Below, piece by piece: positions 17,641 through 25,911 of a stretch of 64,000 nt of DNA. The notes under the pieces were generated by a model. It searched no databases. It saw only the letters and a program-made list of their open reading frames with translations, and was not told where the DNA came from. Source of the DNA: Alphaproteobacteria bacterium (GTDB taxonomy: Bacteria > Pseudomonadota > Alphaproteobacteria > UBA8366 > Aestuariispiraceae); contig JANSXE010000001.1 in NCBI GenBank assembly GCA_024743195.1, forward strand, positions 62,001-126,000, read 5' to 3'. Numbering within the stretch: the first letter of the stretch is position 1; every line of letters starts with the position of its first letter. The translations under genes and the position numbers were made by a program.

Positions 17641-17672
17641 GTACGGTAAAACGCTTGTACGGTAAACCATAC
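17641..17672. promoter_or_regulatory. candidate operator of the GntR/UTRA regulator
   Basis: GTACGGTAAA occurs twice, at 17641 and 17657, 16 bp apart. The second copy is part of a near-palindrome, GTACGGTAAACCATAC (17657-17672), whose halves differ at one position. It lies between the divergent GntR gene and the unknown gene at 17715. Spacing and symmetry suit a GntR-family dimer, but no consensus was tested. Confidence 0.45.
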
Positions 17673-17714
17673 TTTTTCAAATATGACGGTTTTCTGAGAA
17701 AGTGGGCAAGATAC

Positions 17715-18887
17715 ATGCGCTGTGCGAGCGTCGGGTTTCATGGATCAGTCGCAGGAGTCGAGACGCTGGACTATTCCGCGCCTCAAGAGCTCGACCGCTA
17801 CGACGCGATCTTCTGGCATACGGACGCGCCGTTCGACGCGTTCGCCGGTGATATAGAAAGGCCCGGCGCCCTGCCCGTCCTGTCCTCACGCGGGTCGCAG
17901 CGTTTGCTCGCGTGCGCCCGCATTTGGCGCGCGGAGCTGCGCGCCGCGCTCAACATGGGCAAGGCGGTATGCCTGTTGGTGGGCCCCGAACGGCAGCTTG
18001 CCTATCACACCTTCGAAGACATCATGGTGGTGGACCGGATGGATCCGCTCGCCGACATGTGCCGGATCGCAACAGAACCCGCCTCCGGCGTCGCCAGAAT
18101 GGTTTCTGGCGAGCCGTTCGCCCGAGCGCTCACCTCCGCGCTCGAACTGGGACAGGTTCACACCAGCCTATCCGGCGGTTTTGGAACGCCGCTCGCCAAG
18201 GCGGGAGACGGCGTGATCGCGTCCTATTCATACAGTGCGCTTGGGCATCTGTTGCTGTTGCCCGCCGCCACAGCGCGCACGCCGCTTCCCTCACAGGGCC
18301 TGTTGGCGCTCATCGAGCTGATGGAAACGCTTATGCAAGGCGGGGATTGGATCGGCTTCGAACCGTGGGCGCGCGATTATCGCCTTCCCTTGGAGGCGTC
18401 CATAGCCGAAGACATCGACGCCGCGCGGGCCGAGTTGAAACGCGCGGCGGACGCGGTGAGCGAACTTGAAGAGCGCGCATCCACATTGCGACGCCGACGC
18501 GCGCTCGTGGGCGCGACCGGTCGTTCGCTTACGCGGGGCCTTGAGAAGGCCTATGGCGAGTTGGGCGTCTTAACTCTAGGCCACACCTGCGGCCCAGATG
18601 TTCTCGTGCTGGAGGAACAAGAGGGATTTCGCCTCGCCCTGATAGTAGACGACCCCGACTGCGAACCCAAGGCCGTGCTAGAACGCTTCCGAGAGGTCAA
18701 CGCCCAATTCGAGGCGGAGTTCATGGCCACCGCCCAGGCGACCCTTATCGACGCGCGCGCCAATCGCTTGGGTCCGGCGGCCTCGGTCGTCCCCCCGCCC
18801 CTGCACCCGCCCATAGAAGGCGGCGAGGTTCTGACACCCAAGGACATTTTGGACCGCCTTCCAGCTGTTGCGCTTTGGTCCTCGTAA
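17715..18887 (+). CDS. uncharacterised protein with coiled coil and nuclease-fold-like C-terminus
   Basis: About 390 aa, not recognised. The frame is open from a TTG at 17631, but that start lies before or within the putative operator, so ATG 17715 is preferred. The N-terminal 220 residues contain alternating hydrophobic strands (AIFWHTDAPFDAF, KAVCLLVGPE) and an SYSYSALGHLLLLP segment. Residues about 232-262 form a charged coiled coil. It is followed by GATGRSLTRGLEKAYGELG and GPDVLVLEEQEGFRLALIVD, an order I associate with restriction-endonuclease-like domains, but the usual E-x-K is absent (LALIV). Possible role: a DNA-associated or sensor protein; unproven. It is divergent from the GntR regulator. 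Confidence 0.7.
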   Translation: MRCASVGFHGSVAGVETLDYSAPQELDRYDAIFWHTDAPFDAFAGDIERPGALPVLSSRGSQRLLACARIWRAELRAALNMGKAVCLLVGPERQLAYHTFEDIMVVDRMDPLADMCRIATEPASGVARMVSGEPFARALTSALELGQVHTSLSGGFGTPLAKAGDGVIASYSYSALGHLLLLPAATARTPLPSQGLLALIELMETLMQGGDWIGFEPWARDYRLPLEASIAEDIDAARAELKRAADAVSELEERASTLRRRRALVGATGRSLTRGLEKAYGELGVLTLGHTCGPDVLVLEEQEGFRLALIVDDPDCEPKAVLERFREVNAQFEAEFMATAQATLIDARANRLGPAASVVPPPLHPPIEGGEVLTPKDILDRLPAVALWSS

Positions 18888-18907
18888 GATGTTAGGCTGC
18901 GAATTCG

Positions 18908-18970
18908 TCAACCGCGCGGCCATAGCCTGATTGAGGCGAGTTTGACGGCGGCGAGGAAGTTCTCAGAGGT
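18908..18970 (-). mobile_element. IS5-family transposase C-terminal fragment
   Basis: About 20 codons read TSENFLAAVKLASIRLWPRG and stop. This matches the C-terminal end of IS5/IS427-type transposases (pattern T..NFLAA..LAS.RLW). Nothing else of the element is left, and the reading frame runs upstream into the IS3 remnant. Confidence 0.55.
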
Positions 18971-19002
18971 GGCCCCATTGATTGAACAGTTTGGCGGCAG
19001 TC

Positions 19003-19501
19003 TTAATACCAACTCCCGATGATTCCGACCCATGAGGGCGCCTCGTCGGGCGTTCGTCCACCGAGAGCCGAGTGCGGCCGATCGGCGTTGTAGTGCGCGA
19101 TCCATGGTGCGAGCCCCGCCCGCAGCTCGGAGCCGGTCTCGAAGGCGTGGAGGTAGACGCACTCCTACGTCGCCGAGCGCCATATGGCCGCAGCGCCGCA
19201 AATGGCGCGCCATCTGGCGCGAGCCGTAGTAAGGGTGCTCCTCGGGCCGCCTCATCGATCAGCCGCATCAGCGTCAGACTCAGCGGCGGCTCGCCCGTGG
19301 GTCGGTAGTAGATCGCAGACCGGCTGATCGACGCCAACCGGCATTGGCTTGGCTGCGACAGCGCCGGGTGCGACGGCTCGATCATCTCCCGGCTCCGCTC
19401 GACGCTCATCGACCGACGGCTTTCGGCAAGAAATCCCGTTCCACGACCAATTCGCCGATCTTCGCATGCGACTTCGCGAATTCGGCCTCGCGCGCCGTCT
19501 T
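19003..19501 (-). mobile_element. degraded IS3-family element (orfA end plus broken orfB)
   Basis: The end of orfA is visible at 19406-19501 (AKIGELVVERDFLPKAVGR, stop). It overlaps by ATGA the start of orfB at 19409 (MSVERSREMIEPSHPALSQ, ISRSAIYY). orfB then breaks: its continuation HPYYGSRQMARHLRR is in a second frame, and the C-terminal AHYNADRPHSALGGRTPDEA, ending at the stop near 19003, is in a third. The DDE catalytic core between them is deleted. It is inactive. It appears to have removed the 5' part of the adjacent integrase gene. Confidence 0.85.
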
Positions 19502-19540
19502 CGACGCCGCGGCCCCGCCGGAGAAGCTCTCCGCCACCCG

Positions 19541-20012
19541 CTCCACCGCCTGGCGCTCTACACCGGCCAGCGCGAGGCCGACGTGTTGGCGATGACTTGG
19601 CGTTCGATTGAAGACGGCATGATCGAGGTCACGCAGTCCAAGACCGGCGCGACCGTCTGGATCCCGGTGCACGCCACGTTGCGGGAGGAATTGGACGCGG
19701 CCGATCGGCGCGGCTTCCATATCGTCTCGACGCAGGCCGGGCGGGCCTACAGCCTCGACGGCTTTAAAAGCCTTTGGTGGCGCTTCATCAAGGATGCGGG
19801 TTTTGGCGGGCGTCCAGCTCCACGGGCTGCGAAAGAACGCGACGGCGGCGCTGGCGGAAGCCGGCTGCACGACCGAGGAAATCAAGTCGATCACCGGCCA
19901 CAAGACCGACGCGATGGTCTCGCTCTACACCCGATCGGCCCGTCAGAAGCTGCTAGCGCAAAGCGCGATGCGGCGGCTCAGCAACCGAGAAGTGGCTAAC
20001 GGAGGCGCATGA
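19541..20012 (+). pseudogene. tyrosine recombinase (integrase) remnant
   Basis: The catalytic domain of a phage-type integrase is readable: ALYTGQREADVLAM (first Arg), VTQSKTGATVWIPVH (beta Lys), QLHGLRKNATAALAEAG, ITGHKTDAMVSLYTRSA (His and nucleophile Tyr). The frame shifts by one base at the T-run 19801-19804; removing one T restores DAGLAGVQLHG. The N-terminal core-binding domain is missing, replaced by the IS3 remnant. It lies next to the 3' end of tRNA-Phe, the normal place for an island integrase. Confidence 0.85.
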
Positions 20013-20079
20013 AAGTGGCTAACGCGCTCGCGGCCCGATCTGACGATAAGGACAACGCTTTGTTTTTGCGGGGGAAAAA

Positions 20080-20155
20080 TGGTGCCCAGGGGAGGAATCG
20101 AACCACCGACACTGCGATTTTCAGTCGCATGCTCTACCAACTGAGCTACCTGGGC
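20080..20155 (-). tRNA. tRNA-Phe (GAA)
   Basis: A full cloverleaf with encoded CCA: acceptor GCCCAGG / CCTGGGC, D-arm GCTCAGTTGGTAGAGC, anticodon stem-loop TGCGA-CTGAAAA-TCGCA with anticodon GAA, T-loop GGTTCGATTCC, 3' ACCA. Its 3' end faces the integrase remnant, so it is the likely attachment site of the island at lower coordinates. Confidence 0.97.
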
Positions 20156-20508
20156 GCGCCCGTCGGACCGGGCGCTGTCGCCCGGCCCCGTTCGGAGCGC
20201 GCTATCCATAGAAAATCGCGCCCGCCCTGTCCAGACCGATTTTCGGCAAAGTGCGCGACCGCTTGCTTGAGCGGCCGGACCCGAGGCGCTCGTGAGACTG
20301 CTTTGCAGTCGCTAAACCTTTCTTAACCAGTACCGAACTACCCCTGACGCAACAAAGGAACCGCCCGTCGCGTCTCGACGCACAGTCGGCCGCAGCGCGC
20401 GGACAAGAGGCCGTGTGGGTGATCGCCGTCTCGCTCCGCCTCCCAGGGGAGGTCGCACTGAGCGACGCCTGCGCCCTTGGCCGCGTTTGGGAAGGAAAGG
20501 AGACTCGC
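20156..20508. other. gene-free stretch before the second chemoreceptor
   Basis: No gene is supported. The stretch holds the promoter region of the tRNA-Phe (minus strand) and the leader of the chemoreceptor at 20509. I see no clear sigma-70 boxes or terminator. Confidence 0.5.
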
Positions 20509-22287
20509 ATGCGCACCAGCTTTTCGATCGCTTGGTTTCAGGACGCGCAGATTCGGACCAAGCTGTTTGTAATGGCCGGAGCCATCATGGTGCTCCTGGC
20601 GGCGGTGTCCGGCGTCGGGCTCTATAAACTCACCCTGATCGGCGCGACGCTGACGCAAATCACGGACGAGGATGCGCCGACGCGTTCCCTCGCCTCCGAC
20701 CTCGCGATCGCGCAGCTCGAGCGCACCATCGTGTTCAACCGGCTGATCGCGTTGGCCGGCGAAAGTCAGCAGAACGAGGTTCTTGAGGATAATCTGCGTA
20801 CGTCCTACGCACAAAGCGGCGAGCGGATCGAGGCGCTTTACAACGAACTGGCCGCCGTCCAGGAGCGCGTCGCAGCGACTGCGGCCGGCCCCCAGCGACG
20901 CGACGCCGCGCAGGCTGTTCAGGCGAAACTCGCGGCGCTGTCCGAGAGCCTCGCCGCATACAAAGAGCAGGCCGACCAGGTGCTGGCCGAAATGGGTTCG
21001 ACGCCCATTTTCATGCTCGGTCCGAAGATGGCGGCGGCGCAGGACATGCAGACGGCCATCCGCGATCAGATCGAACAGATCCGCAGCGCTGCGATCAGCG
21101 CATCGGAGCAAGCGCTGGCTTACGCCTACAGCACCGAGCAACGCGCGTTGCTGCTGATCGCCGTCCTGACGGGCGCGGCCCTTGTTGTCGGGGCCGGCGT
21201 CTCGACCTTCCTCTCTGGGGTCATCACCAAGCCTTTGACGCGGGCGATCAAGACGATGCAGGCGCTGTCGGAGGGCGACACCTCCGTCGCAATCTCGGTC
21301 CAGTCCAAGGACGAGGTCGGGATGCTGGCGCGCGCGATCGAGGTCTTCCGGGAGAAGACGATCGCGGCGAACGAGATGGCCGAGCAGCAGAAGCGCGAAG
21401 AGGAGCGCCGGCGCGAAGAGGAGCGCCGCCAGACCGAGCGCGCCCAGACCATCCAGCGCCTGACCGAACGCTTCGAGGAGGAGGTCCGCGAGGTTCTGGA
21501 GGCGGTCACCGCGGGGTCGGCGCAGATGCTGACCACGTCCGACAGCATGGCCCAGGTGGCGGAGGAGACGAGCAGTCAGGCGGCGACCGTCGCCGCCGCG
21601 TCGGAGCAGGCCTCTGCGAATGTCCAGACAGTGTCGGTCGCGGCCGAGGAGCTGTCGAACGCCATTTCGGAAATCACCACGCAAGTCTCCTCCGCCAACG
21701 ACGCCGCCCGCGAGGCCGTCGGCGCCGCGCGCGAAACCAACCAGGACGTTCGCGCCCTCAACGAGGCCGCGGACCGGATCGGGGCGGTGATCCAGCTGAT
21801 CTCGGAGATCGCGGAGCAGACCAACCTGCTGGCGCTCAACGCCACGATCGAGGCGGCCCGCGCCGGGGAGGCCGGCAAGGGCTTCGCCGTGGTCGCCCAG
21901 GAGGTGAAGTCGCTGGCCGAACAGACCGCCAAGGCGACGGAGGAGATCGCCCAGCAGATCGGCGATATGCAGGGCGCGACGAAGAAGGCCGCGGGCGCCA
22001 TGGAGGGCGTGGCCGAGACGATCGACCGGATCGAGGAGATCGCCGGCGGCATCGCCTCCGCGGTGGAGGAGCAGAGCTCCGCCACCCAGGAGATCGCCCG
22101 CAACGTCGAACAGGCCGCCGCCGGCGCCCATGAGGTGAACGAGACCATTGCGGGCGTCAGCCAGGCGGCCTCCGAGACGGGCCAGGCGGCCGGTCAGGTG
22201 AAGACCGTCGCGACCGACCTGACCGCCCGGGCCGACAGCCTGCGCGCCTCGGTCGACGGTTTCCTGAGCGAGGTGCGCGCCGCCTGA
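20509..22287 (+). CDS. methyl-accepting chemotaxis protein with HAMP domain
   Basis: About 592 aa. First membrane helix about residues 17-40, a four-helix-bundle-like periplasmic sensor of about 150 residues ([15 protein letters not shown]), second helix ([18 protein letters not shown]), HAMP, a Glu/Arg-rich coiled coil ([13 protein letters not shown]) and the signalling tip [23 protein letters not shown] 20509 follows AGGAG at 8 nt; the earlier start in frame has none. Ligand unknown. It lies between tRNA-Phe and yacG, which are neighbours in many alphaproteobacteria, so it may be an insertion. Confidence 0.93.
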   Translation: MRTSFSIAWFQDAQIRTKLFVMAGAIMVLLAAVSGVGLYKLTLIGATLTQITDEDAPTRSLASDLAIAQLERTIVFNRLIALAGESQQNEVLEDNLRTSYAQSGERIEALYNELAAVQERVAATAAGPQRRDAAQAVQAKLAALSESLAAYKEQADQVLAEMGSTPIFMLGPKMAAAQDMQTAIRDQIEQIRSAAISASEQALAYAYSTEQRALLLIAVLTGAALVVGAGVSTFLSGVITKPLTRAIKTMQALSEGDTSVAISVQSKDEVGMLARAIEVFREKTIAANEMAEQQKREEERRREEERRQTERAQTIQRLTERFEEEVREVLEAVTAGSAQMLTTSDSMAQVAEETSSQAATVAAASEQASANVQTVSVAAEELSNAISEITTQVSSANDAAREAVGAARETNQDVRALNEAADRIGAVIQLISEIAEQTNLLALNATIEAARAGEAGKGFAVVAQEVKSLAEQTAKATEEIAQQIGDMQGATKKAAGAMEGVAETIDRIEEIAGGIASAVEEQSSATQEIARNVEQAAAGAHEVNETIAGVSQAASETGQAAGQVKTVATDLTARADSLRASVDGFLSEVRAA

Positions 22288-22384
22288 TCCCGTTCCGCGC
22301 CGCCGGACGCCGTGCGCTTGCGTCATCCCGCGCCCGAGGTGGGAACCGTCGGGCGCGGGATAACGGGCAATCAGGGGATCGAGC

Positions 22385-22622
22385 GTGCGCGTCTACGCCA
22401 TGACGCGCGGTGTCCCGACGGTCGGCGTGGGCCGCACGGCCGGCGACGGCGGCTGCGTCTTTCAGATCGTCGACATCGCGGTCCTGCCGGCGCATCAGGG
22501 CCGCGGGCTGGGCCGGCGGATCGTGGAGGCGCTGATGCGGACGGGTCTACCGTTCGATCGGATTCCGCGACACGGCGCCCGCGACGATCGGGATGGCCTA
22601 TCGCGTCCCCGGCGCGCCATGA
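22385..22622 (+). pseudogene. GNAT acetyltransferase remnant
   Basis: GVGRTAGDGGCVFQIVDIAV followed by LPAHQGRGLGRRIVEALM is the acetyl-CoA-binding core (Q/R-x-x-G-x-G/A) of a GNAT acetyltransferase. The N-terminal third is missing, about 30 residues after the core are deleted, and the C-terminal FRDTAPATIGMAYRVPG continues in another frame to a stop at 22620-22622. The gene is therefore dead. It lies immediately upstream of the convergent yacG stop. Confidence 0.75.
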
Positions 22623-22646
22623 CGCATCGGGCGTCGGTCGGCCGCG

Positions 22647-22853
22647 TCACCAGCGGCCGCCGCCCTCCTCGTCGTCCGGCGCGCCCGGCTCGTCGGTCGG
22701 GATGCGGTACTGCTCGCCGAGCCAGCGGTTGAGATCGACCTGACGGCAGCGCTCGGAACAGAACGGCTTGTGCGCGGCGACCGCCGGCTTGCGGCAGATC
22801 GGACAACGCGCCTTGCGGGCGGCCTTCAAGGGCTTGCGGTCGGGGTCCAGCAT
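22647..22853 (-). CDS. yacG: DNA gyrase inhibitor YacG
   Basis: 68 aa. The zinc motif CPICRKPAVAAHKPFCSERC (two CxxC-like pairs) is followed by RQVDLNRWLGEQYRIP, the YacG signature that binds GyrB. ATG 22853 gives the typical length with a basic lead (RKPLKAARKA). It lies 7 nt after the RNase E/G gene, in the usual maf-RNase-yacG order. Confidence 0.92.
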   Translation of the reverse strand: MLDPDRKPLKAARKARCPICRKPAVAAHKPFCSERCRQVDLNRWLGEQYRIPTDEPGAPDDEEGGGRW

Positions 22854-22860
22854 GGCGGGC

Positions 22861-24267
22861 TCAGCGCTCCATCTCGACGACCGGCGGCGTGCGGTCCTCT
22901 CCGCGCCGGATTTCAAGCGGCCGGCCCAACCGGCGATCGACCTCCGCCTTGGCGGCGGCCAGCGGGCCGGCGAAGGCGCGCTCCACCGCCTCCGACGCCC
23001 ACGCGACCGGGCGCCCCGCCCCGCGCAACCGCAACGCGGCGCGCAGGATCGCGGCGGCCTGCGCGTCCGGGGCCGGCGCCGGCGAGGCCGCAGGCGCGTT
23101 CATCACCTCGTCCAGCGAGGGCCCGAAGCGCTGGCGCGTCGCCTCGATCAAGCCGGCCGCGGTGAAGCCCAGCACGTCCGTCTTCACCGGATCGCTCCGC
23201 ACCCGGGCGCGCAGGCTCTCCACCAGCGCCTTCATGCGCCCCTTGCCGCGCAGGGTCACGCAGTCGATCACGATCAGCCCGGAGAGGTTGCGCAGTCGGA
23301 TCTGACGCGCCGCCTCCTCCAAGGCGCGCTTGTTGAGGCGAAACAGCGCCTCCTCCTTCTTGCCGCCGCCGTCGGCCGATCCGCCGCTGTCGACGTCGAT
23401 CACCACCATCGCCTCCGTCCGGTCGATCGTAATGCGCCCGCCGCCCGGCAAGGGAACCCGACGCGCCAGGGCTTGCTCGAGCGAGTCGGCGATCCCCGCC
23501 TCGTCGAACAAGGCGCCGCGGGCAGGGTCGGAGAAGGCGAGCCCCTCCGCCAGATCGGGCCAGGTCTCGGCGGTCAGGCTCTTCAGACGCTGGTGCAGCG
23601 CCCGGTCGTCGGTCGCGACCCGCGCTTGGGCCGGGGCGTCCCGCACGGCGGCCTGTGCGAAGTCCAGCGCCGGCTCCAGCGCCGCCGGCGGCTTGGCCGC
23701 GCCTTCGGCCGCCAGGATCGCCGTGCGACGCTGCGCGAGGCGCGTCAGATCCCCGGCCAACGCGTCGCCGTCGGCGCCCAGCGCCTGCGCCCTGACGGAC
23801 AGCCCGTCGCGCAGGCCGGCCCTATCGGGCGCCGCGGCGAGCGAGCGCTCGAGCGCCTCCTCCAGGTCCGCCCGGCGCTTGCCCTGCCCCAGCGCGGGCG
23901 ACCACTGGATCCCCTTGCGGCCCGCCGTCCAGGAGAGATAGCGCTCGCTCAGGCTCCAGCCGCGGGTGACACCCGCGCCCTTGCCGCCGAACGCCTCGCG
24001 CGTCGCCTGAACCGTCACGGCCGCCCCCTCTGTCAGGCCGCCGGCCTTGGGCAGCATCGCCTCCCCCGCCGGACCGAGATCGAGGAAGGCGGCGCCCGTC
24101 TGCTTGTCGATCCGCACGACGCGCGCGCGGAAGATCGCTTCCGCCGCGCGGGGCCGCCCGTCGCGGTCGATGCGCAGGCTCTCGAGCCGCCCGTCGGGCC
24201 CGACCAACGCCGCGCGCCGCTCGCCCGGGATCGCGTCGAGATAGAGTTCGTAGGATCCCCCGCTCAC
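22861..24267 (-). CDS. ribonuclease E/G family protein
   Basis: 468 aa. The N-terminal S1-like part (ARVVRIDKQTGAAFLDLGP) is followed by the catalytic region. The metal-binding Asp residues are seen in VVIDVDSGGS and GLIVIDCVTLRGKGRM, and TRQRFGPSLDEV ends the domain. The zinc-link Cys pair (CPxCxG) that follows in RNase E and G is absent, so tetramer assembly may differ. It probably processes rRNA or mRNA. GTG 24267 shares a 4-bp GTGA with the maf stop. This short form is common downstream of maf in alphaproteobacteria and is distinct from the long RNase E. Confidence 0.88.
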   Translation of the reverse strand: MSGGSYELYLDAIPGERRAALVGPDGRLESLRIDRDGRPRAAEAIFRARVVRIDKQTGAAFLDLGPAGEAMLPKAGGLTEGAAVTVQATREAFGGKGAGVTRGWSLSERYLSWTAGRKGIQWSPALGQGKRRADLEEALERSLAAAPDRAGLRDGLSVRAQALGADGDALAGDLTRLAQRRTAILAAEGAAKPPAALEPALDFAQAAVRDAPAQARVATDDRALHQRLKSLTAETWPDLAEGLAFSDPARGALFDEAGIADSLEQALARRVPLPGGGRITIDRTEAMVVIDVDSGGSADGGGKKEEALFRLNKRALEEAARQIRLRNLSGLIVIDCVTLRGKGRMKALVESLRARVRSDPVKTDVLGFTAAGLIEATRQRFGPSLDEVMNAPAASPAPAPDAQAAAILRAALRLRGAGRPVAWASEAVERAFAGPLAAAKAEVDRRLGRPLEIRRGEDRTPPVVEMER

Positions 24268-24845
24268 CGCACCGGCCTCCCGACGCTTTCCAACAGGTTC
24301 GCCGTCTCGTAGAGGTCGAGGCCGACCACGTTGCTGTAACTCCCATTCAAAAGCCGGACGAAGGCCGCCGCGCGGCCCTGGATCGCGTATCCGCCCGCCT
24401 TGCCGCGCCATTCGCCGCTTTCGATGTAGCGGTCGATCTCCCCCGGGGTCAGGCGCTTGAAGCCGACCGCCGTGGCGGAGAGGCGCCGCCGCAGCGCCCC
24501 GTCCGCGCCGATGACCGCGATCCCGCCATAGACCGTATGGCGGCGGCCGCTCAAACGCTCCAGGCACCGGCGCGCCGTCGCCTCGTCCTCCGCCTTCGGG
24601 AGGGCGCGCCGGCCCAAGGCGACGACGGTGTCCGCCGCCAGCACGACGGCGTCGGCGTGCGCCGCCTTGACCGCCGCCGCCTTCGCTTCCGCCAGACGGC
24701 GGGCCAGGTCGCGCGGGAGCTCCCGGCTCCGGGGCGTCTCGTCGATCTCCGCCGGCGCGACCCCGTCGGGCTCCACGCCGATCTGTCGCAGCAGGTCGAG
24801 CCGCCGGGGGCTGGCCGAGGCCAGGATGAGCCGCGGCGCGCTCAC
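24264..24845 (-). CDS. maf: Maf-type nucleoside triphosphate pyrophosphatase
   Basis: 193 aa. N-terminal LILASASPRRLDLLRQIG, the central AADTVVALGRRALPKAED and the C-terminal YAIQGRAAAFV with SYSNVVGLDLYE are Maf hallmarks. Maf hydrolyses non-canonical or modified NTPs to monophosphates. GTG 24845 shares GTGA with the phosphatase stop upstream, and its own stop shares GTGA with the RNase gene. In relatives infA often precedes maf; it is missing here. Confidence 0.93.
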   Translation of the reverse strand: MSAPRLILASASPRRLDLLRQIGVEPDGVAPAEIDETPRSRELPRDLARRLAEAKAAAVKAAHADAVVLAADTVVALGRRALPKAEDEATARRCLERLSGRRHTVYGGIAVIGADGALRRRLSATAVGFKRLTPGEIDRYIESGEWRGKAGGYAIQGRAAAFVRLLNGSYSNVVGLDLYETANLLESVGRPVR

Positions 24846-25276
24846 GGATCGGCTCCGAAGCGCTGCGTCAGGCGCTGGCGCAACTGGTCGCGAACCTGCC
24901 GATAGGCGTCGAGCCGCTGCTCGCGCGAGCCCTCGATGATCGTCGGGTCGAAGGTGTTCCAGAACTCCACCTCGCAGGCCATCGTGCGGGTGAGTTCCAC
25001 CGCATGGTGCTGCGCCTCCGGCGACAGCGCGATGATCAGATCGAAGGAGGTGTCCTCCAGCTCCTCGAAGGTCTTCGATCTGTGCCGCGACATGTCGACG
25101 CCGATTTCCTGCATCACTTCGATCATCATGGGATCGGCGTGGCCTTCGCGCGCGCCGACGGAATCGACATAGATCCGCGCGCCTTTCAGCTGCTTCAGAA
25201 TCCCTTCCGCCATGGGAGAGCGCACCGAGTTCATGGTGCAGCAGAACATCACCGCATCCGGCAGATCCGCGTCCAT
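24842..25276 (-). CDS. low-molecular-weight protein tyrosine phosphatase family protein
   Basis: 144 aa. The P-loop MFCCTMNSVRSPMAEG has the C-x5-R-S motif at the N-terminus, and FDLIIALSPEAQHHAVEL plus the late Asp-Pro (FDPTIIEG) carry the general acid. Members are tyrosine phosphatases or arsenate reductases; the genome context (hisD-UPF0262-this-maf) is housekeeping rather than arsenic resistance, so phosphatase is preferred. Confidence 0.88.
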   Translation of the reverse strand: MDADLPDAVMFCCTMNSVRSPMAEGILKQLKGARIYVDSVGAREGHADPMMIEVMQEIGVDMSRHRSKTFEELEDTSFDLIIALSPEAQHHAVELTRTMACEVEFWNTFDPTIIEGSREQRLDAYRQVRDQLRQRLTQRFGADP

Positions 25277-25314
25277 GCCCGGCCCCTATCCGCACCGCCT
25301 CCGCATCGACCGGG

Positions 25315-25821
25315 TCATCCGCGAATGTGCAGAACGCAGATCAGGGTGAAGAGCCGACGCGCGGTCGCCTTGTCGACCGCGATCTTGTCCTTGAGCCGCT
25401 CCATCAGCAGATCCGACCCCTCGTTGTGCAAGCCCCGCCGGGCCATGTCGATGGTCTCGATCTGGCTGGGGGACAGCTTCTTGATGGCGTCGAAATAGCT
25501 CTCGCAGATCTGAAAGTAGTCGCGGATCAGCGACCGAAAGGGGCTGAGCGGCAGCATCACCGAGGTGAGGTCGCGATCCGCCTCGTCGCGGATGCTGAAG
25601 AGGAGCCGCTTGCCGTCCTCGATCGAGAGTGTGACCTTGTAGGGGCCCTCGAAATCGCCGACCGGGCTGAAGCGATTCATGTCCAGGAGGTCGTAGATCG
25701 CGACCGCCCGCTCATGCTCGATCTCGGGCGCGCGGCGCACGACCGAGTGTTCGTCGAGCGCGATGTCGACGATCCGCTCCGGCGTCTCGCTCGGGCTCTT
25801 GGTCTTCTCATGATCGGCCAT
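25315..25821 (-). CDS. UPF0262 family protein
   Basis: 168 aa. It matches the alphaproteobacterial UPF0262 family in size and features (IVDIALDEHSVVRR, GPYKVTLSIEDGKRLLF, PLSPFRSLIRDYFQICESYF, DMARRGLHNEGSDLL). Function unknown. ATG 25821 follows GAGAGG. It regularly sits after hisD, as here, which supports identification by context. Confidence 0.9.
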   Translation of the reverse strand: MADHEKTKSPSETPERIVDIALDEHSVVRRAPEIEHERAVAIYDLLDMNRFSPVGDFEGPYKVTLSIEDGKRLLFSIRDEADRDLTSVMLPLSPFRSLIRDYFQICESYFDAIKKLSPSQIETIDMARRGLHNEGSDLLMERLKDKIAVDKATARRLFTLICVLHIRG

Positions 25822-25911
25822 GGCGTCGCCTCTCGTCCTCTCGCCGAACGCCGCGCCGACGGCGGCGGGGCTCCAACGCATCCTCGTTTCGCGGCGCGGC
25901 GGCCGGTCTCG

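Noticed and set aside
20338-22326. 662-codon frame antisense to the chemoreceptor
   Set aside because: Composition rich in Leu/Arg/Gly/Asp and lack of any domain mark it as a shadow of the chemoreceptor, which has all expected motifs.
22768-24312. 514-codon frame antisense to the RNase E/G gene
   Set aside because: The minus strand encodes a recognisable RNase E/G with catalytic Asp residues; the plus frame is Arg/Gln-rich shadow.
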